Shown here: piece by piece, positions 54,147-62,305 of the stretch
How the letters are laid out: the number at the start of each line of letters is the position of its first letter
How positions within the stretch are numbered: position 1 is the stretch's first letter
From: Dehalococcoidia bacterium
Lineage (GTDB): Bacteria > Chloroflexota > Dehalococcoidia > Lucifugimonadales > Lucifugimonadaceae
Direction of reading: 5' to 3'
NCBI GenBank assembly: GCA_026421215.1
Contig: JAPKBN010000002.1
Location: 62,001-126,000 of the forward strand
Length of the DNA stretch: 64,000 nucleotides
The notes under the pieces: generated by a model
What the model saw: only the letters and a program-made list of their open reading frames with translations
Database searches by the model: none
What the model was told of the DNA's origin: nothing
Program-made: the position numbers and the translations under genes

Positions 54147-55403
54147 TTAGACGAGCGCTCGGCCTTCCAGTTTCACCGGCACTCCGCCCTTCACTACGTC
54201 TGTCGAACTCGCCAGCGCTCGAATGTCCTCTGACGGATCGCCTGCCACAGACATCATGTCGGCGATCATGCCGGACCTAAGCGAACCAACGGTGCCGTTA
54301 ACTCTCAACGCCTCGGCGGTCACAGAAGTTGATGCAGCGATGGCTTCCCACGGCGTGTAGCCAAGTGACTCTACGAACGAGATGGCGTTGTATGCGGATT
54401 TGTCGTAGTCGGCGTACGCCATTCCCATGTCCAGACCCGTGGTGTATCTAACTCCCTTGTCACGCATGTCCTTGAGCACCTCAATGGTCTGTTCCGGTGA
54501 GGGGCGCGCTGCCGATACACCCCAGTGAAGCCGTCGTTGTGGCGCACCGGCGGCTCTTGCTTCGGCTCCCAGCACCGAGAGGCCAATCGTGGGATCCACC
54601 CATGTGCCGTCGCCCGCGAGTCGGGCAGCGCCTTCAGGATCGTAATCCATCGCGACCGTTGGATCGGAAGAAAGCCAGCGACAGTGAATAATCTGGTGGA
54701 TTCCGGCGTCGATACAGTTACGGATCCCATCGGTGGCGTGTGAATGTGCGACCACATAGATGCCCAGCCGTTCTGCTTCAACCACTGCTGCGCGGAGGGT
54801 TTCGGCTGGGTACTGGGTCATGCGCGGATTTGATGTCGGAGTGAAGTTACCGCCAGATGCCATGATCTTGATCACGTTTGCGCCCAGTTTGACCTGTTGG
54901 CGAACTACCCTCACGACGTCTTCGAGCGTGTCCGCTTCGGTGCCGAACATCCAGCAGTGCCCTGCCGTTGTCGTGATCGGGGTTCCGGCCAGCTGCAAGC
55001 GGGGGCCGGGTATGACGCCAGACTCGATGGCGTCACGGACAGGAAAGATGACCTCGTTACGAGACCCAATGTCCCGCATCGTCGTAACCCCGGATAGAAG
55101 CGCCTTTCGTACTGCACCTACCGCCCGCATCACCATCCGGTCGTCGGTCTCGGTAGTGATGTTCGCGAACCCATCAAGATCGGGGCTCACGTGAACATGT
55201 GAATGAGCCTCGATCAGTCCTGGAAGCAGGGACACGTCTCCCAAATCGTACGTTTTCTTGCCCGAGGTGTCTCCAAGTGTGGAGGACGGTATGACCGCCT
55301 CAACTCGCCCTCCGGTATCGACGACAACGGCGTGGTCGTTCAACCAGCCATCGTTGTCGGAGTTGGCAATCCGACTGGCTTTGAAAATAGCGGACTCTGG
55401 CAA
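54147..55403 (-). CDS. Metal-dependent amidohydrolase, tandem paralogue
   Basis: 418 residues from TTG 55403 (M-PESAIFKASRIAN), with AGGGGAT just upstream. The ORF track adds 116 basic, low-quality residues that overlap the coxM promoter region and are not coding. Motifs match the sister gene: LLPGLIEAHSHVHVSPD, LGANVIKIMASGGNF, YVVAHSHATDG, QIIHCRWLSSD and YTTGLDMGMAYADYD. The shared block QLAGTPITTTAGHCW (A-P in the sister) shows a recent duplication. The second histidine environment differs (HCLAADG against HSHATDG), which could alter specificity. Confidence 0.88.
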   Translation of the reverse strand: MPESAIFKASRIANSDNDGWLNDHAVVVDTGGRVEAVIPSSTLGDTSGKKTYDLGDVSLLPGLIEAHSHVHVSPDLDGFANITTETDDRMVMRAVGAVRKALLSGVTTMRDIGSRNEVIFPVRDAIESGVIPGPRLQLAGTPITTTAGHCWMFGTEADTLEDVVRVVRQQVKLGANVIKIMASGGNFTPTSNPRMTQYPAETLRAAVVEAERLGIYVVAHSHATDGIRNCIDAGIHQIIHCRWLSSDPTVAMDYDPEGAARLAGDGTWVDPTIGLSVLGAEARAAGAPQRRLHWGVSAARPSPEQTIEVLKDMRDKGVRYTTGLDMGMAYADYDKSAYNAISFVESLGYTPWEAIAASTSVTAEALRVNGTVGSLRSGMIADMMSVAGDPSEDIRALASSTDVVKGGVPVKLEGRALV

Positions 55404-55767
55404 ATTATGATCCCCTGGCTGAGGTCCGGCATTTTTATGCTGGACGAAGGATGGCGAGAAGGTGGTTTGAATTTCGCCTGTTGGGCGCCTGAAAGTTTCG
55501 GCGGTCCGGGCGGATTCTAACGGGACGCGTAGCCTAGTGGAGCGGAATGGCCTCTTGCGGAATGCTGAAGGACTGCATCTCGCAGTATTTCGACAGGACG
55601 TGAGTGCTCGGGATCCCGTCTTATGGCTGTTGCGACTCGCTTGGAGCGGGGGCATAATGCGGCTTACGGGGTCGCCGCTCCGCCGGGCGCGTTTCCGCGC
55701 GTTGCGAATGCTTCCGGCGTCGCCCCATATTTTGTATGCGGCCAGATTCATATAAGGAGCTCAGCTT
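55404..55767. other. Divergent region upstream of the coxM-coxS-coxL operon
   Basis: About 360 bases without a gene. A weak promoter candidate for coxM is TTGCGA, 18 bases, CATATT (55702-55731), and AGGAG stands eight bases before the TTG start of coxM. A tRNA D-arm-like string (GTAGCCTAGTGGA) near 55530 does not fold into a tRNA. Confidence 0.4.
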
Positions 55768-56634
55768 TTGCACCCGTTTGAGTATGTCCGCGCCAAGAGC
55801 GTAGATGAAGCTATAGCCGTCCTCGCCAAGCATGGGGAACGCGCCAGGCCATTAGCCGGAGGAACCGACGCCCTAGTAATGGCGCGGGCTGGCCGATGGG
55901 AGCTTGACGCACTGGTAGATATCAAGCACATCCCGGAGACTAATGTCCTTGAACTTGGTTCTTCTGAATTCCGTCTGGGATCTGCGGTCGCCTGTTATCG
56001 CGTCTACGAGGACGAACAGGTCGCCGCCAAGTTCCCTGGTCTGGTGGACAGCGCCAGTATCATCGGCGGGATACAGATTCAATCTAGGGCAGGTCTTGGA
56101 GGGAACCTCTGCAACGCCTCACCAAGTGGTGACGGCATAGGATCCCTCATTGTCCACACGGCCACCTGCGTAATCGCCGGCCCCAACGGCACGCGTGAAG
56201 TGCCGGCTGAGGATTTTTGCACCGGGCCGGGTCGGTCAGTGTTAAAGGACGGCGAATTTCTGGTCGAGATGAAAATGCCGATGCCTCAGAAGGGTTTTGG
56301 CGCCGCTTACGAGCGGTTCACGCCGCGAAACGAGATGGACATCGCGGTCGCTGGCGTCGCCAGCTCAGTCCAGTTGGACGGCGACACGATCGTTTCCGCA
56401 CGTGTCGCACTCGCCGCTGTTGGCCCGACGCCCATCCTTTCATCTGCTGGGGATTTCTTGGCCGGGAAGGAAGCCACTGCGGAGAACATATCCGCCGCAG
56501 CACAGGCTGCGAGTGGGGACGCATCTCCGATCTCCGACATGCGCGGCACAGCCGAGCAACGTATACATCTAGTTGGCGTTCTGACCCGCCGAACCCTAGA
56601 GAGGGCCGTGGAACGCGCCCGGGAGAGCAATTAA
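55768..56634 (+). CDS. Molybdenum hydroxylase, FAD-binding medium subunit (CoxM/CutM-like)
   Basis: 288 residues of the FAD-binding subunit of the xanthine dehydrogenase / CO dehydrogenase superfamily. The N-terminal FAD site is RPLAGGTDALVMARAG, and the second FAD motif is QIQSRAGLGGNLCNASPSGD. The C-terminal CO dehydrogenase flavoprotein domain covers about 180-285. It passes electrons from the Fe-S subunit to an acceptor. TTG start with AGGAG. First gene of a three-gene operon; the next start lies one base after its stop. Confidence 0.93.
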   Translation: MHPFEYVRAKSVDEAIAVLAKHGERARPLAGGTDALVMARAGRWELDALVDIKHIPETNVLELGSSEFRLGSAVACYRVYEDEQVAAKFPGLVDSASIIGGIQIQSRAGLGGNLCNASPSGDGIGSLIVHTATCVIAGPNGTREVPAEDFCTGPGRSVLKDGEFLVEMKMPMPQKGFGAAYERFTPRNEMDIAVAGVASSVQLDGDTIVSARVALAAVGPTPILSSAGDFLAGKEATAENISAAAQAASGDASPISDMRGTAEQRIHLVGVLTRRTLERAVERARESN

Positions 56635-56635
56635 G

Positions 56636-57106
56636 TTGGTCGAGAAAATAAGAGTCCGGGCAACCCTGAATGGAGAACCGGTCGACTTTTTGGTAGCACC
56701 ATACGTAAGTCTCCTCGACACGCTTCGTGACGAGCTGGGTCTGACGGGCACCAAGGAAGGCTGCAACGACGGCAACTGCGGCGCATGCACTGTCAACCTT
56801 GACGGCCGAATCGTCGATTCATGCTGTGTACTTGGGGCAGAGATCGACGGCAGTGCCGTCGAGACTATTGAGGGGATGGCGGAGCCGGGAAAGCTACACC
56901 CGCTTCAGCAGGCTTTCCTTGAAGAGGCGGCTCTCCAGTGTGGCATTTGCACTCCGGGGTTCCTTATCTCAGCGAAGGCACTGCTCGATAAAGAGCCGCA
57001 CCCGAGCGAAGACCGAATCCGTTTCTGGCTCGCCGGAAACCTTTGTAGATGTACCGGATACGACAAGATTGTGAAGGCGGTCCAGAAGGCCGCGGAATCG
57101 GCCTAG
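56636..57106 (+). CDS. Molybdenum hydroxylase, [2Fe-2S] small subunit (CoxS/CutS-like)
   Basis: 156 residues. The plant-ferredoxin-type cluster is in GCNDGNCGACTVNLDG with a fourth Cys in VDSCCVLG. The second cluster domain has LQCGICTPGFLISAKALL and LCRCTGYDKIVKAV. It relays electrons from the molybdenum centre to FAD. TTG start one base after the coxM stop, with GGGAGAG upstream. All eight expected cluster cysteines are present. Confidence 0.96.
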   Translation: MVEKIRVRATLNGEPVDFLVAPYVSLLDTLRDELGLTGTKEGCNDGNCGACTVNLDGRIVDSCCVLGAEIDGSAVETIEGMAEPGKLHPLQQAFLEEAALQCGICTPGFLISAKALLDKEPHPSEDRIRFWLAGNLCRCTGYDKIVKAVQKAAESA

Positions 57107-57116
57107 GGAGGTCGCG

Positions 57117-59399
57117 ATGACAACAGAAACCACCAAAGGCAAGTACAACGTAATCGGTACCCGTCCGATCCGTCACGACGGATACGACAAGGTCACCGGT
57201 AGGGCGATTTACGGAGCTGACATCAAGCTCCCCGCTCTCCTGCAAGGCGCGGTTCTCCGGAGCCCGCATGCACATGCCCGCATCAAGTCGATAGACACCT
57301 CTGCCGCGAAAGCGTTGCCGGGCGTGAGTGCCGTGATCACGAGCGCTGATTTTCCGGGAGCACACGACACCCTCATCGATCTCGGTGAAGGCGCCATCAA
57401 CTTTCGATATGCATCTAACAATGTGATGGCGGGAGACAAGGTCCTGTACAAGGGGCATCCCGTTGCCGCCGTCGCTGCGCTGGATAAAAATACCGCTCTT
57501 GAAGCGGCGGCCCTGATCAAGGTGGACTACGAAGTCCTTAAGCCTGTCTCAACGGTCATGGAAGCCCTGAAGCCGGGCGCGCCGATCGTGCTGGAGGACC
57601 TGGAAGGCCAGGACCTCGGTGAGAAGATCGACGGTCAGACCAACCAGGCGAACCATATCCGCCACGAATTCGGTGATGTCGAAAAGGGATTTGCCGAGGC
57701 GGACATCGTCATCGAGCATGAGTTCGACACTGCGATGGTTCACCAAGGCTACATAGAGCCACATAACGCTACCGCCACGTGGGACGAAGAGGGTCGGGTC
57801 ACGATTTGGACGAGCACGCAGGGATCATTCCCGACACGCCGCCAGACTGCCGGGATTCTTCGACTGCCCGACTCCTCAGTGAAAGTAATTCCGCTGGAGA
57901 TTGGCGGCGGCTTTGGGGGTAAAATTCCAAGTTACCTCGAACCTGTTGCAGCGATTCTCTCCAGGGAGACAGGACGCCCGGTCAAGTTGCTCATGGAACG
58001 GACATCCGTGTTCGAGTCCACAGGCCCGACGCCGGGTACCTGGATGAGCGCCAAGGTTGGCGTGAAGAACGACGGCACAATCACGGCCGCGACTGCGGAC
58101 CTTCGGTTTGACGCCGGCGCGTACCCGGGATCCCCGGTTGGCGCAGGGATGATGTGTGTTTTTTCCTGCTACGACATTCCGAACACACGGATCGACGGAT
58201 ACGACGTCGTTGTAAACAAGCCCAAGACGGCCGCTTACCGGGCTCCTGGCGCAACGCAGGCTGCGTACGCGATGGAGACGGTGGTCGACGAGATCTGCCA
58301 GAAGCTTGGCATGGACCCGCTCGAGTTCCGGATTAAGAACGCAGCGAAAGAAGGTACGCGCAGGGCTGACGGGCCGATCCACCCGATCATCGGGGCGGTC
58401 GAAACCCATGAAGCTGCGAAGGCCTCTGATCACTGGAACACCCCGCTTGAGAAAAACGGCTCGGATGGCAAACTTCGCGGTCGTGGAGTTGCATCGGGTT
58501 ACTGGTTCAACATCGGCTTGAAGTCTGCCGTGACGATCTCCGTAAACGAAGATGGAACCGTCGCACTGACAGAAGGCTCAACTGACATTGGCGGTTCGCG
58601 CGCATCCATCGCAATGATGGCGGCGGAAGTGCTCGGGATTCCTGCCGAGGAGGTACGCCCGCATGTCGCCGACTCGGAAGGGATTGGATACACGGACGTC
58701 ACCGGTGGAAGCCGCACAACGTACGCAACCGGCTACGCTGCACACGATGCGGCGCAGGATGTTGTCGTACAGCTCCGTGAGCGTGCGGCCAAGCTCTGGG
58801 ATGTGGAAGTCGACGAGATCGAGTTTGCCAACGGCAGCTACCAGTCGAAGTCTGACCCTGAGCTGCGCCTCTCTCACAAAGAGCTGGCAAGCAAACTGGG
58901 CTCGACCGGCGGACCGGTGATTGGTAGCGCTTCGGTAGACCCTGAGGGGGCCGGTGGAGCCTACTCAACACAAATCTGCGACATCGAGATAGACCCGGAG
59001 ACCGGGAAGACGGACGTGATCCGCTACACCATTGTCCAGGACGTTGGAACGGCCATTCACCCGTCTTACGTTGAAGGCCAGATGCAGGGCGCGGTCGCGC
59101 AGTGCATCGGATGGGCGTTGAATGAGGAGTATTTCCTCAACGACGACGGCGCAATGGTCAACTCCAGCTTTCTGGACTACAGGATGCCGACCTCCCTGGA
59201 CCTGCCGGAAATCGAGACGATAATCGTCGAGGTTCCGAACCCGGGGCACCCGTTTGGTGTCCGCGGAGTCGGTGAAGTTCCGATCGTCCCGGGGGTGGCA
59301 ACGGTCGCTAACGCGATCCACGACGCGCTGGGCATTCGGCTCCGGACGACCCCGATGAATGCAGGAAGCATTCTCGCCGCTCTAAAAGCGAAGAAATAA
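57117..59399 (+). CDS. Molybdenum hydroxylase, molybdopterin-binding large subunit (CoxL/XdhA-like, not form I CODH)
   Basis: 760 residues. The N-terminal a/b-hammerhead domain has RHDGYDKVTGRAIYGADI. The molybdopterin domains have LEIGGGFGGKIPSYLEP and KTAAYRAPGATQAAYAME. The invariant catalytic Glu is in FGVRGVGEVPIVPG. The active-site loop is AYRAPG, not the AYxCSFR of form I CO dehydrogenase, so true CO oxidation is unlikely. Hydroxylation of an aromatic, purine-like or aldehyde substrate is more plausible. AGGGAGG lies before the ATG. Followed by a terminator. Confidence 0.95.
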   Translation: MTTETTKGKYNVIGTRPIRHDGYDKVTGRAIYGADIKLPALLQGAVLRSPHAHARIKSIDTSAAKALPGVSAVITSADFPGAHDTLIDLGEGAINFRYASNNVMAGDKVLYKGHPVAAVAALDKNTALEAAALIKVDYEVLKPVSTVMEALKPGAPIVLEDLEGQDLGEKIDGQTNQANHIRHEFGDVEKGFAEADIVIEHEFDTAMVHQGYIEPHNATATWDEEGRVTIWTSTQGSFPTRRQTAGILRLPDSSVKVIPLEIGGGFGGKIPSYLEPVAAILSRETGRPVKLLMERTSVFESTGPTPGTWMSAKVGVKNDGTITAATADLRFDAGAYPGSPVGAGMMCVFSCYDIPNTRIDGYDVVVNKPKTAAYRAPGATQAAYAMETVVDEICQKLGMDPLEFRIKNAAKEGTRRADGPIHPIIGAVETHEAAKASDHWNTPLEKNGSDGKLRGRGVASGYWFNIGLKSAVTISVNEDGTVALTEGSTDIGGSRASIAMMAAEVLGIPAEEVRPHVADSEGIGYTDVTGGSRTTYATGYAAHDAAQDVVVQLRERAAKLWDVEVDEIEFANGSYQSKSDPELRLSHKELASKLGSTGGPVIGSASVDPEGAGGAYSTQICDIEIDPETGKTDVIRYTIVQDVGTAIHPSYVEGQMQGAVAQCIGWALNEEYFLNDDGAMVNSSFLDYRMPTSLDLPEIETIIVEVPNPGHPFGVRGVGEVPIVPGVATVANAIHDALGIRLRTTPMNAGSILAALKAKK

Positions 59400-59438
59400 A
59401 GTCATCGTTTAGGTCTAAGTACCGATAACAAAGACATG

Positions 59439-59475
59439 AGAGGCGGTCCGTTGATCCGGGCCGCCTCTTTTTATT
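59439..59475 (+). terminator. Rho-independent terminator of the molybdenum hydroxylase operon
   Basis: AGAGGCGG pairs with CCGCCTCT (8 bp, extendable by the inner TCCG/CCGG), followed by TTTTTA. It lies about 40 bases past the large-subunit stop. Confidence 0.85.
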
Positions 59476-59583
59476 TCAGTCGTTACTCGTGTCCCGCTGG
59501 GCTATGATCTTGTCGATCCCCGAAGGATTGGGCTGAGACAGGTACAGAACAGAGGGCTCTATGAATCACAAGGAAGAGATTTG

Positions 59584-59850
59584 ATGGCCCTCGTTTTCAT
59601 TCCGCATGCGATGCGAAAACTGACAAACGGTCAACTGGAAACGCAGATTCCGGGTAAGAATCTACGTGAGGTGATTGAAAATCTCGAGAAAGAGTTTCCA
59701 GGCGCTGCTGAATACCTTTTGCAGGACGGAAACCTTAAACCGGGAATAGCTGCCGTGGTCGGCGAACAGACGACCCGCCAGGGCCTGCTCCACAAGATTG
59801 ATGACGACAATACAGAGGTCCACTTCCTCCCGGCGATCGCAGGCGGCTAG
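59584..59850 (+). CDS. MoaD/ThiS-family sulfur carrier protein
   Basis: 88 residues, ubiquitin-like beta-grasp fold: N-terminal ALVFIPHAMRKLTNG, GKNLREVIENLEKEFPGA, and the terminal FLPAIAGG. The C-terminal Gly-Gly is the site that is adenylated and thiocarboxylated. Such carriers deliver sulfur for molybdopterin, thiamine or other pathways. The position directly after a molybdenum hydroxylase operon favours a molybdopterin link, but a terminator lies between them. ATG 59584 has AGGA nine bases upstream; the ORF-track TTG one codon earlier is less likely. Confidence 0.87.
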   Translation: MALVFIPHAMRKLTNGQLETQIPGKNLREVIENLEKEFPGAAEYLLQDGNLKPGIAAVVGEQTTRQGLLHKIDDDNTEVHFLPAIAGG

Positions 59851-59853
59851 CTA

Positions 59854-59908
59854 TGCGTGAGTGGATTGGGGTTACGGGCCGTTCTCAACACCCACGATCA
59901 CTCACGCA
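59854..59908 (+). promoter_or_regulatory. Long imperfect hairpin after the MoaD-like gene
   Basis: TGCGTGAGTG pairs perfectly with CACTCACGCA, and inside it TGGGGTT can pair with AACACCCA with one bulge. It begins four bases after the MoaD-like stop. No T-tract follows, so it is not a standard terminator; it may stabilise the 3' end or bind a protein. Confidence 0.5.
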
Positions 59909-59949
59909 GATGGCTTGGTAAACTGGGCACTCCTTACTAATTTGATGTT

Positions 59950-59982
59950 TCTGGTTTAATCGTGCAAGTCGATTGAACCAGA
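59950..59982 (+). promoter_or_regulatory. 13-bp inverted repeat (possible operator) upstream of folE
   Basis: TCTGGTTTAATCG, seven-base loop, CGATTGAACCAGA: a 13-bp dyad with a single T/G mismatch. It sits in AT-rich DNA about 190 bases before folE with no U run, which suggests a dimeric regulator's binding site or an RNA hairpin. Confidence 0.5.
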
Positions 59983-60068
59983 TAAATGAATGATGACTAT
60001 ATCCTACATAAATGAACAATAACCATCTGATGGATTCTTACAGAACGAGAGGGTTGCTGAAATTAATG

Positions 60069-60097
60069 TTGACAATAGACAACAATTATTTAACAAT
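60069..60097 (+). promoter_or_regulatory. Candidate promoter for the folE operon
   Basis: Perfect -35 TTGACA at 60069-60074, with a weak -10 (TAACAA or AACAAT) at 16-17 bases spacing. A start would fall about 65 bases before folE. Confidence 0.35.
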
Positions 60098-60167
60098 GAT
60101 GGCTATGTTCACCAACGACTAACCACCGGTCGTAAGCCGTTGATGCAGCGACAGGGAGGGAACTTGC

Positions 60168-60833
60168 ATGATCGAAGAACAACCCGTAATGGCACCGGAC
60201 GGGCTCAGGATGGCCCCGGCTCAACTCGAGTTCGAGGACGGACCTGTCCTCAACGCAGAGTTTAAAAATCTAGTGGCCGGTGCGATCAGCACCATTCTTG
60301 AAGCCGTAGGTGAGGATCCTACCCGGAGCGGTATCGCCGATACTCCGTCACGCGTCGCTCGTATGTATGACGAACTGTTATCCGGCTACAAGACCGATCC
60401 CGTGGAGTTGCTGAACAACGCCCTGTTCGATGTCGAGTACGACGAGATGGTGGTTGTGAAAGATATCGATTTCTACAGCATGTGTGAACATCACATGCTT
60501 CCCTTCTATGGACACGCCTCTGTGGGCTACATTCCTGAAGATAAAGTGATCGGCCTTTCCAAAATCCCCCGTATCGTGGATATGTTTGCTCGTCGGTTGC
60601 AAGTCCAGGAGCGAATGACGCAGCAGATCGCCACTTTCCTAGAGGAACTGATCAGGCCCCGTGGCGTCGCCGTCGTCGTTGAGGCCAGCCACCTGTGCGC
60701 GGCCATGCGCGGCGTCAAAAAGCAGCGTACGCGCATGTTGACCAGCGCCATGCTGGGAGCGTTTAGGGACAACCCGTCCACCCGGGCCGAGTTCATGATG
60801 CACATCCGCGCCGGCTCCGATCCCAAGATGTGA
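60168..60833 (+). CDS. folE: GTP cyclohydrolase I
   Basis: 221 residues; converts GTP to dihydroneopterin triphosphate, the first step of folate and pterin synthesis. The zinc ligands are the Cys and His of [14 protein letters not shown] and the Cys of [34 protein letters not shown] and [13 protein letters not shown] are typical of the homodecameric family. A 30-residue N-terminal arm is probably flexible. First gene of a four-gene pterin operon. AGGGAGGG precedes the ATG. Confidence 0.97.
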   Translation: MIEEQPVMAPDGLRMAPAQLEFEDGPVLNAEFKNLVAGAISTILEAVGEDPTRSGIADTPSRVARMYDELLSGYKTDPVELLNNALFDVEYDEMVVVKDIDFYSMCEHHMLPFYGHASVGYIPEDKVIGLSKIPRIVDMFARRLQVQERMTQQIATFLEELIRPRGVAVVVEASHLCAAMRGVKKQRTRMLTSAMLGAFRDNPSTRAEFMMHIRAGSDPKM

Positions 60834-60873
60834 TGGGACGTACAAGGAATACAGCTGCGGTACAGCTCAACGG

Positions 60874-61614
60874 ATGAACGCACAAAACAAAGTCGCCCTC
60901 GTTACCGGAGCCGGGGTACGCGTCGGGAAGGTCATTGCACGCCGACTGGCTAACTCGGGCGCTCGTGTAGCGGTCCACTACCGAAACTCGGAGATAGAGG
61001 CCCGGGAGTTTGTCGACGAAATTGTTTCCGGCGGTGGTCAGGCCGACATGTTCCAGGCTGAGCTTAGCGATCGTTCCCAGGCGGAATCTCTGGTCCCGGC
61101 CGTGGTCGAACGATTCGGCTCGCTGGATATCTTGATCAACAGCGCTTCTGTATTTCAGGATCGCTGGCTTGACGAGACGGACGACGCCAACTGGGACATG
61201 AATTTCGCCGTGAACGTAACCGCTCCATTCCTCCTGTCACGGTCGATGGCAAAGTATTTGGATGGCAATCCCGGGAAGATCGTTAACCTCACTGACTGGA
61301 ATACCACGCGTCCCAAGCGCTTTGCGTACGGCGTTAGCAAGGCGGCACTGGGTGGGCTGACGCGCTCACTCGCTGCGGCGCTTGCGCCATCAATTCAGGT
61401 CAACGAACTGGGGCTGGGGGCGATATTACTGCCGGTCACCGCCGCGCCCGATGAAGATGCTGAATTATTCGAGAAGCTGGCCTCCCGTACGCCCCTCGGC
61501 CGACTCGGGACTCCCGAAGAGGTGGCACAGGTCGTTATGACCCTGATTGAAAACGACTACATAACCGGTGAGACGATCTACGTGGACGGCGGCCAGAGGC
61601 TGTCTCGAGCATGA
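60874..61614 (+). CDS. FolM/PTR1-type pteridine reductase (short-chain dehydrogenase)
   Basis: 246 residues. The NADPH motif VALVTGAGVRVGKVIA carries the TGxxxRxG pattern specific to pteridine reductase 1 and FolM. Catalytic Asp replaces the usual SDR Ser in VNLTDWNTTRPKRFAYGVSK, giving the D-Y-K arrangement of PTR1/FolM, with YGVSK as the YxxxK motif. FolM reduces dihydromonapterin and, weakly, dihydrofolate. Lying 40 bases after folE and before folB, it is probably the operon's dihydropterin reductase and may stand in for FolA, which is not in this window. Confidence 0.85.
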   Translation: MNAQNKVALVTGAGVRVGKVIARRLANSGARVAVHYRNSEIEAREFVDEIVSGGGQADMFQAELSDRSQAESLVPAVVERFGSLDILINSASVFQDRWLDETDDANWDMNFAVNVTAPFLLSRSMAKYLDGNPGKIVNLTDWNTTRPKRFAYGVSKAALGGLTRSLAAALAPSIQVNELGLGAILLPVTAAPDEDAELFEKLASRTPLGRLGTPEEVAQVVMTLIENDYITGETIYVDGGQRLSRA

Positions 61615-61630
61615 TCTATCGGAGATCCAC

Positions 61631-62305
61631 ATGACACATGATCCCAGCACAAAGGTTGCATTGATTACCGGCGCGACGGGTGGACTCGGATCGGCGATCG
61701 TGCCGGCATTTGGATCGGCCGGTTACAGCGTTGTTAGTTGCGATGCTGCGCATCCTCATGTGGCTCGGCAGTTCGACGTGACAGACCCGGCCGCAGTGGA
61801 AGCTGCTGTTAGTCACATCCTGACCGATTTCGGGCGGATTGACGTACTGGTTAACCTGGTTGGTGCGTGGCGGCCGCAGGATCCAATCTCCGAGATTACC
61901 GACGAAGATTGGGACGGGCTTTTCAAGATCAATTTCAAATCTGTACTGGTCATGTCACGCGCCGTCCTCCCGCACATGATTGAACGGGGTAGTGGGTGCA
62001 TCATCAACATCGGGGCCAAACAGGGCGAACGTGGCGCGGGCGGGAACGGCCCCTATTCGGTGGCGAAGGCAGGCGTGCTGGCGCTAACGGAGGTCATGGC
62101 GGACGAGACACGAAATTCTGGGATTACCGTTAACGCCGTGGTGCCCTCTGTGATCGACACACCTGGAAACCGCGCCAGCATGCCCGATGCAGATTTTGAT
62201 GTGTGGGTCCCCCCGGCGCAGATCGCAGCGACCATGGTGTTCCTCGCAAGCAACGAGGCGGCGAGTATCTCGGGAGACCGTATCCACGTGTTCAACAAGT
62301 CATGA
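61631..62305 (+). CDS. Short-chain dehydrogenase in the pterin operon, function unassigned
   Basis: 224 residues from ATG 61631, which has GGAG seven bases upstream; the ORF track starts 21 codons too early inside the previous gene. Rossmann motif VALITGATGGLGSAIV, NLVGAW in place of NNAG, and the YxxxK motif in GPYSVAKAGVLA. The usual catalytic Ser position reads NIGAKQGERG, with Ala, so the mechanism or substrate may be unusual. The short chain lacks part of the normal N-terminal helix spacing (VSCDAAHPHVARQFDVTD). It ends in ATGA overlap with folB, so it is coupled to pterin synthesis. Substrate unknown. Confidence 0.8.
   Translation: MTHDPSTKVALITGATGGLGSAIVPAFGSAGYSVVSCDAAHPHVARQFDVTDPAAVEAAVSHILTDFGRIDVLVNLVGAWRPQDPISEITDEDWDGLFKINFKSVLVMSRAVLPHMIERGSGCIINIGAKQGERGAGGNGPYSVAKAGVLALTEVMADETRNSGITVNAVVPSVIDTPGNRASMPDADFDVWVPPAQIAATMVFLASNEAASISGDRIHVFNKS

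Larger units (their letters stand above)
59851..60167 (+). other. Structured AT-rich control region upstream of folE
   Basis: About 320 bases, clearly AT-richer than the surroundings. It contains two long inverted repeats (listed separately), the direct repeat ATAAATGAA at 59982 and 60008, and several ACAAT copies between 60016 and 60097. AGGGAGGG precedes the folE ATG. No gene is seen, and I recognise no known riboswitch. Confidence 0.6.

Noticed and set aside
55520-55600. Possible tRNA near the coxM promoter
   Set aside because: Only a D-arm-like string is present; no acceptor stem or T-arm can be paired.
55404-55751. 116-residue N-terminal extension of the second amidohydrolase
   Set aside because: Basic low-complexity translation; the paralogue alignment and AGGGGAT support the TTG start at 55403.
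57117-59399. Carbon monoxide dehydrogenase (form I CoxL)
   Set aside because: The active-site loop is AYRAPG and lacks the Cys of AYxCSFR needed for the Cu-Mo site.
59851-60167. Known tetrahydrofolate or preQ1 riboswitch before folE
   Set aside because: The conserved cores and helix order I know for these classes could not be found in the leader.
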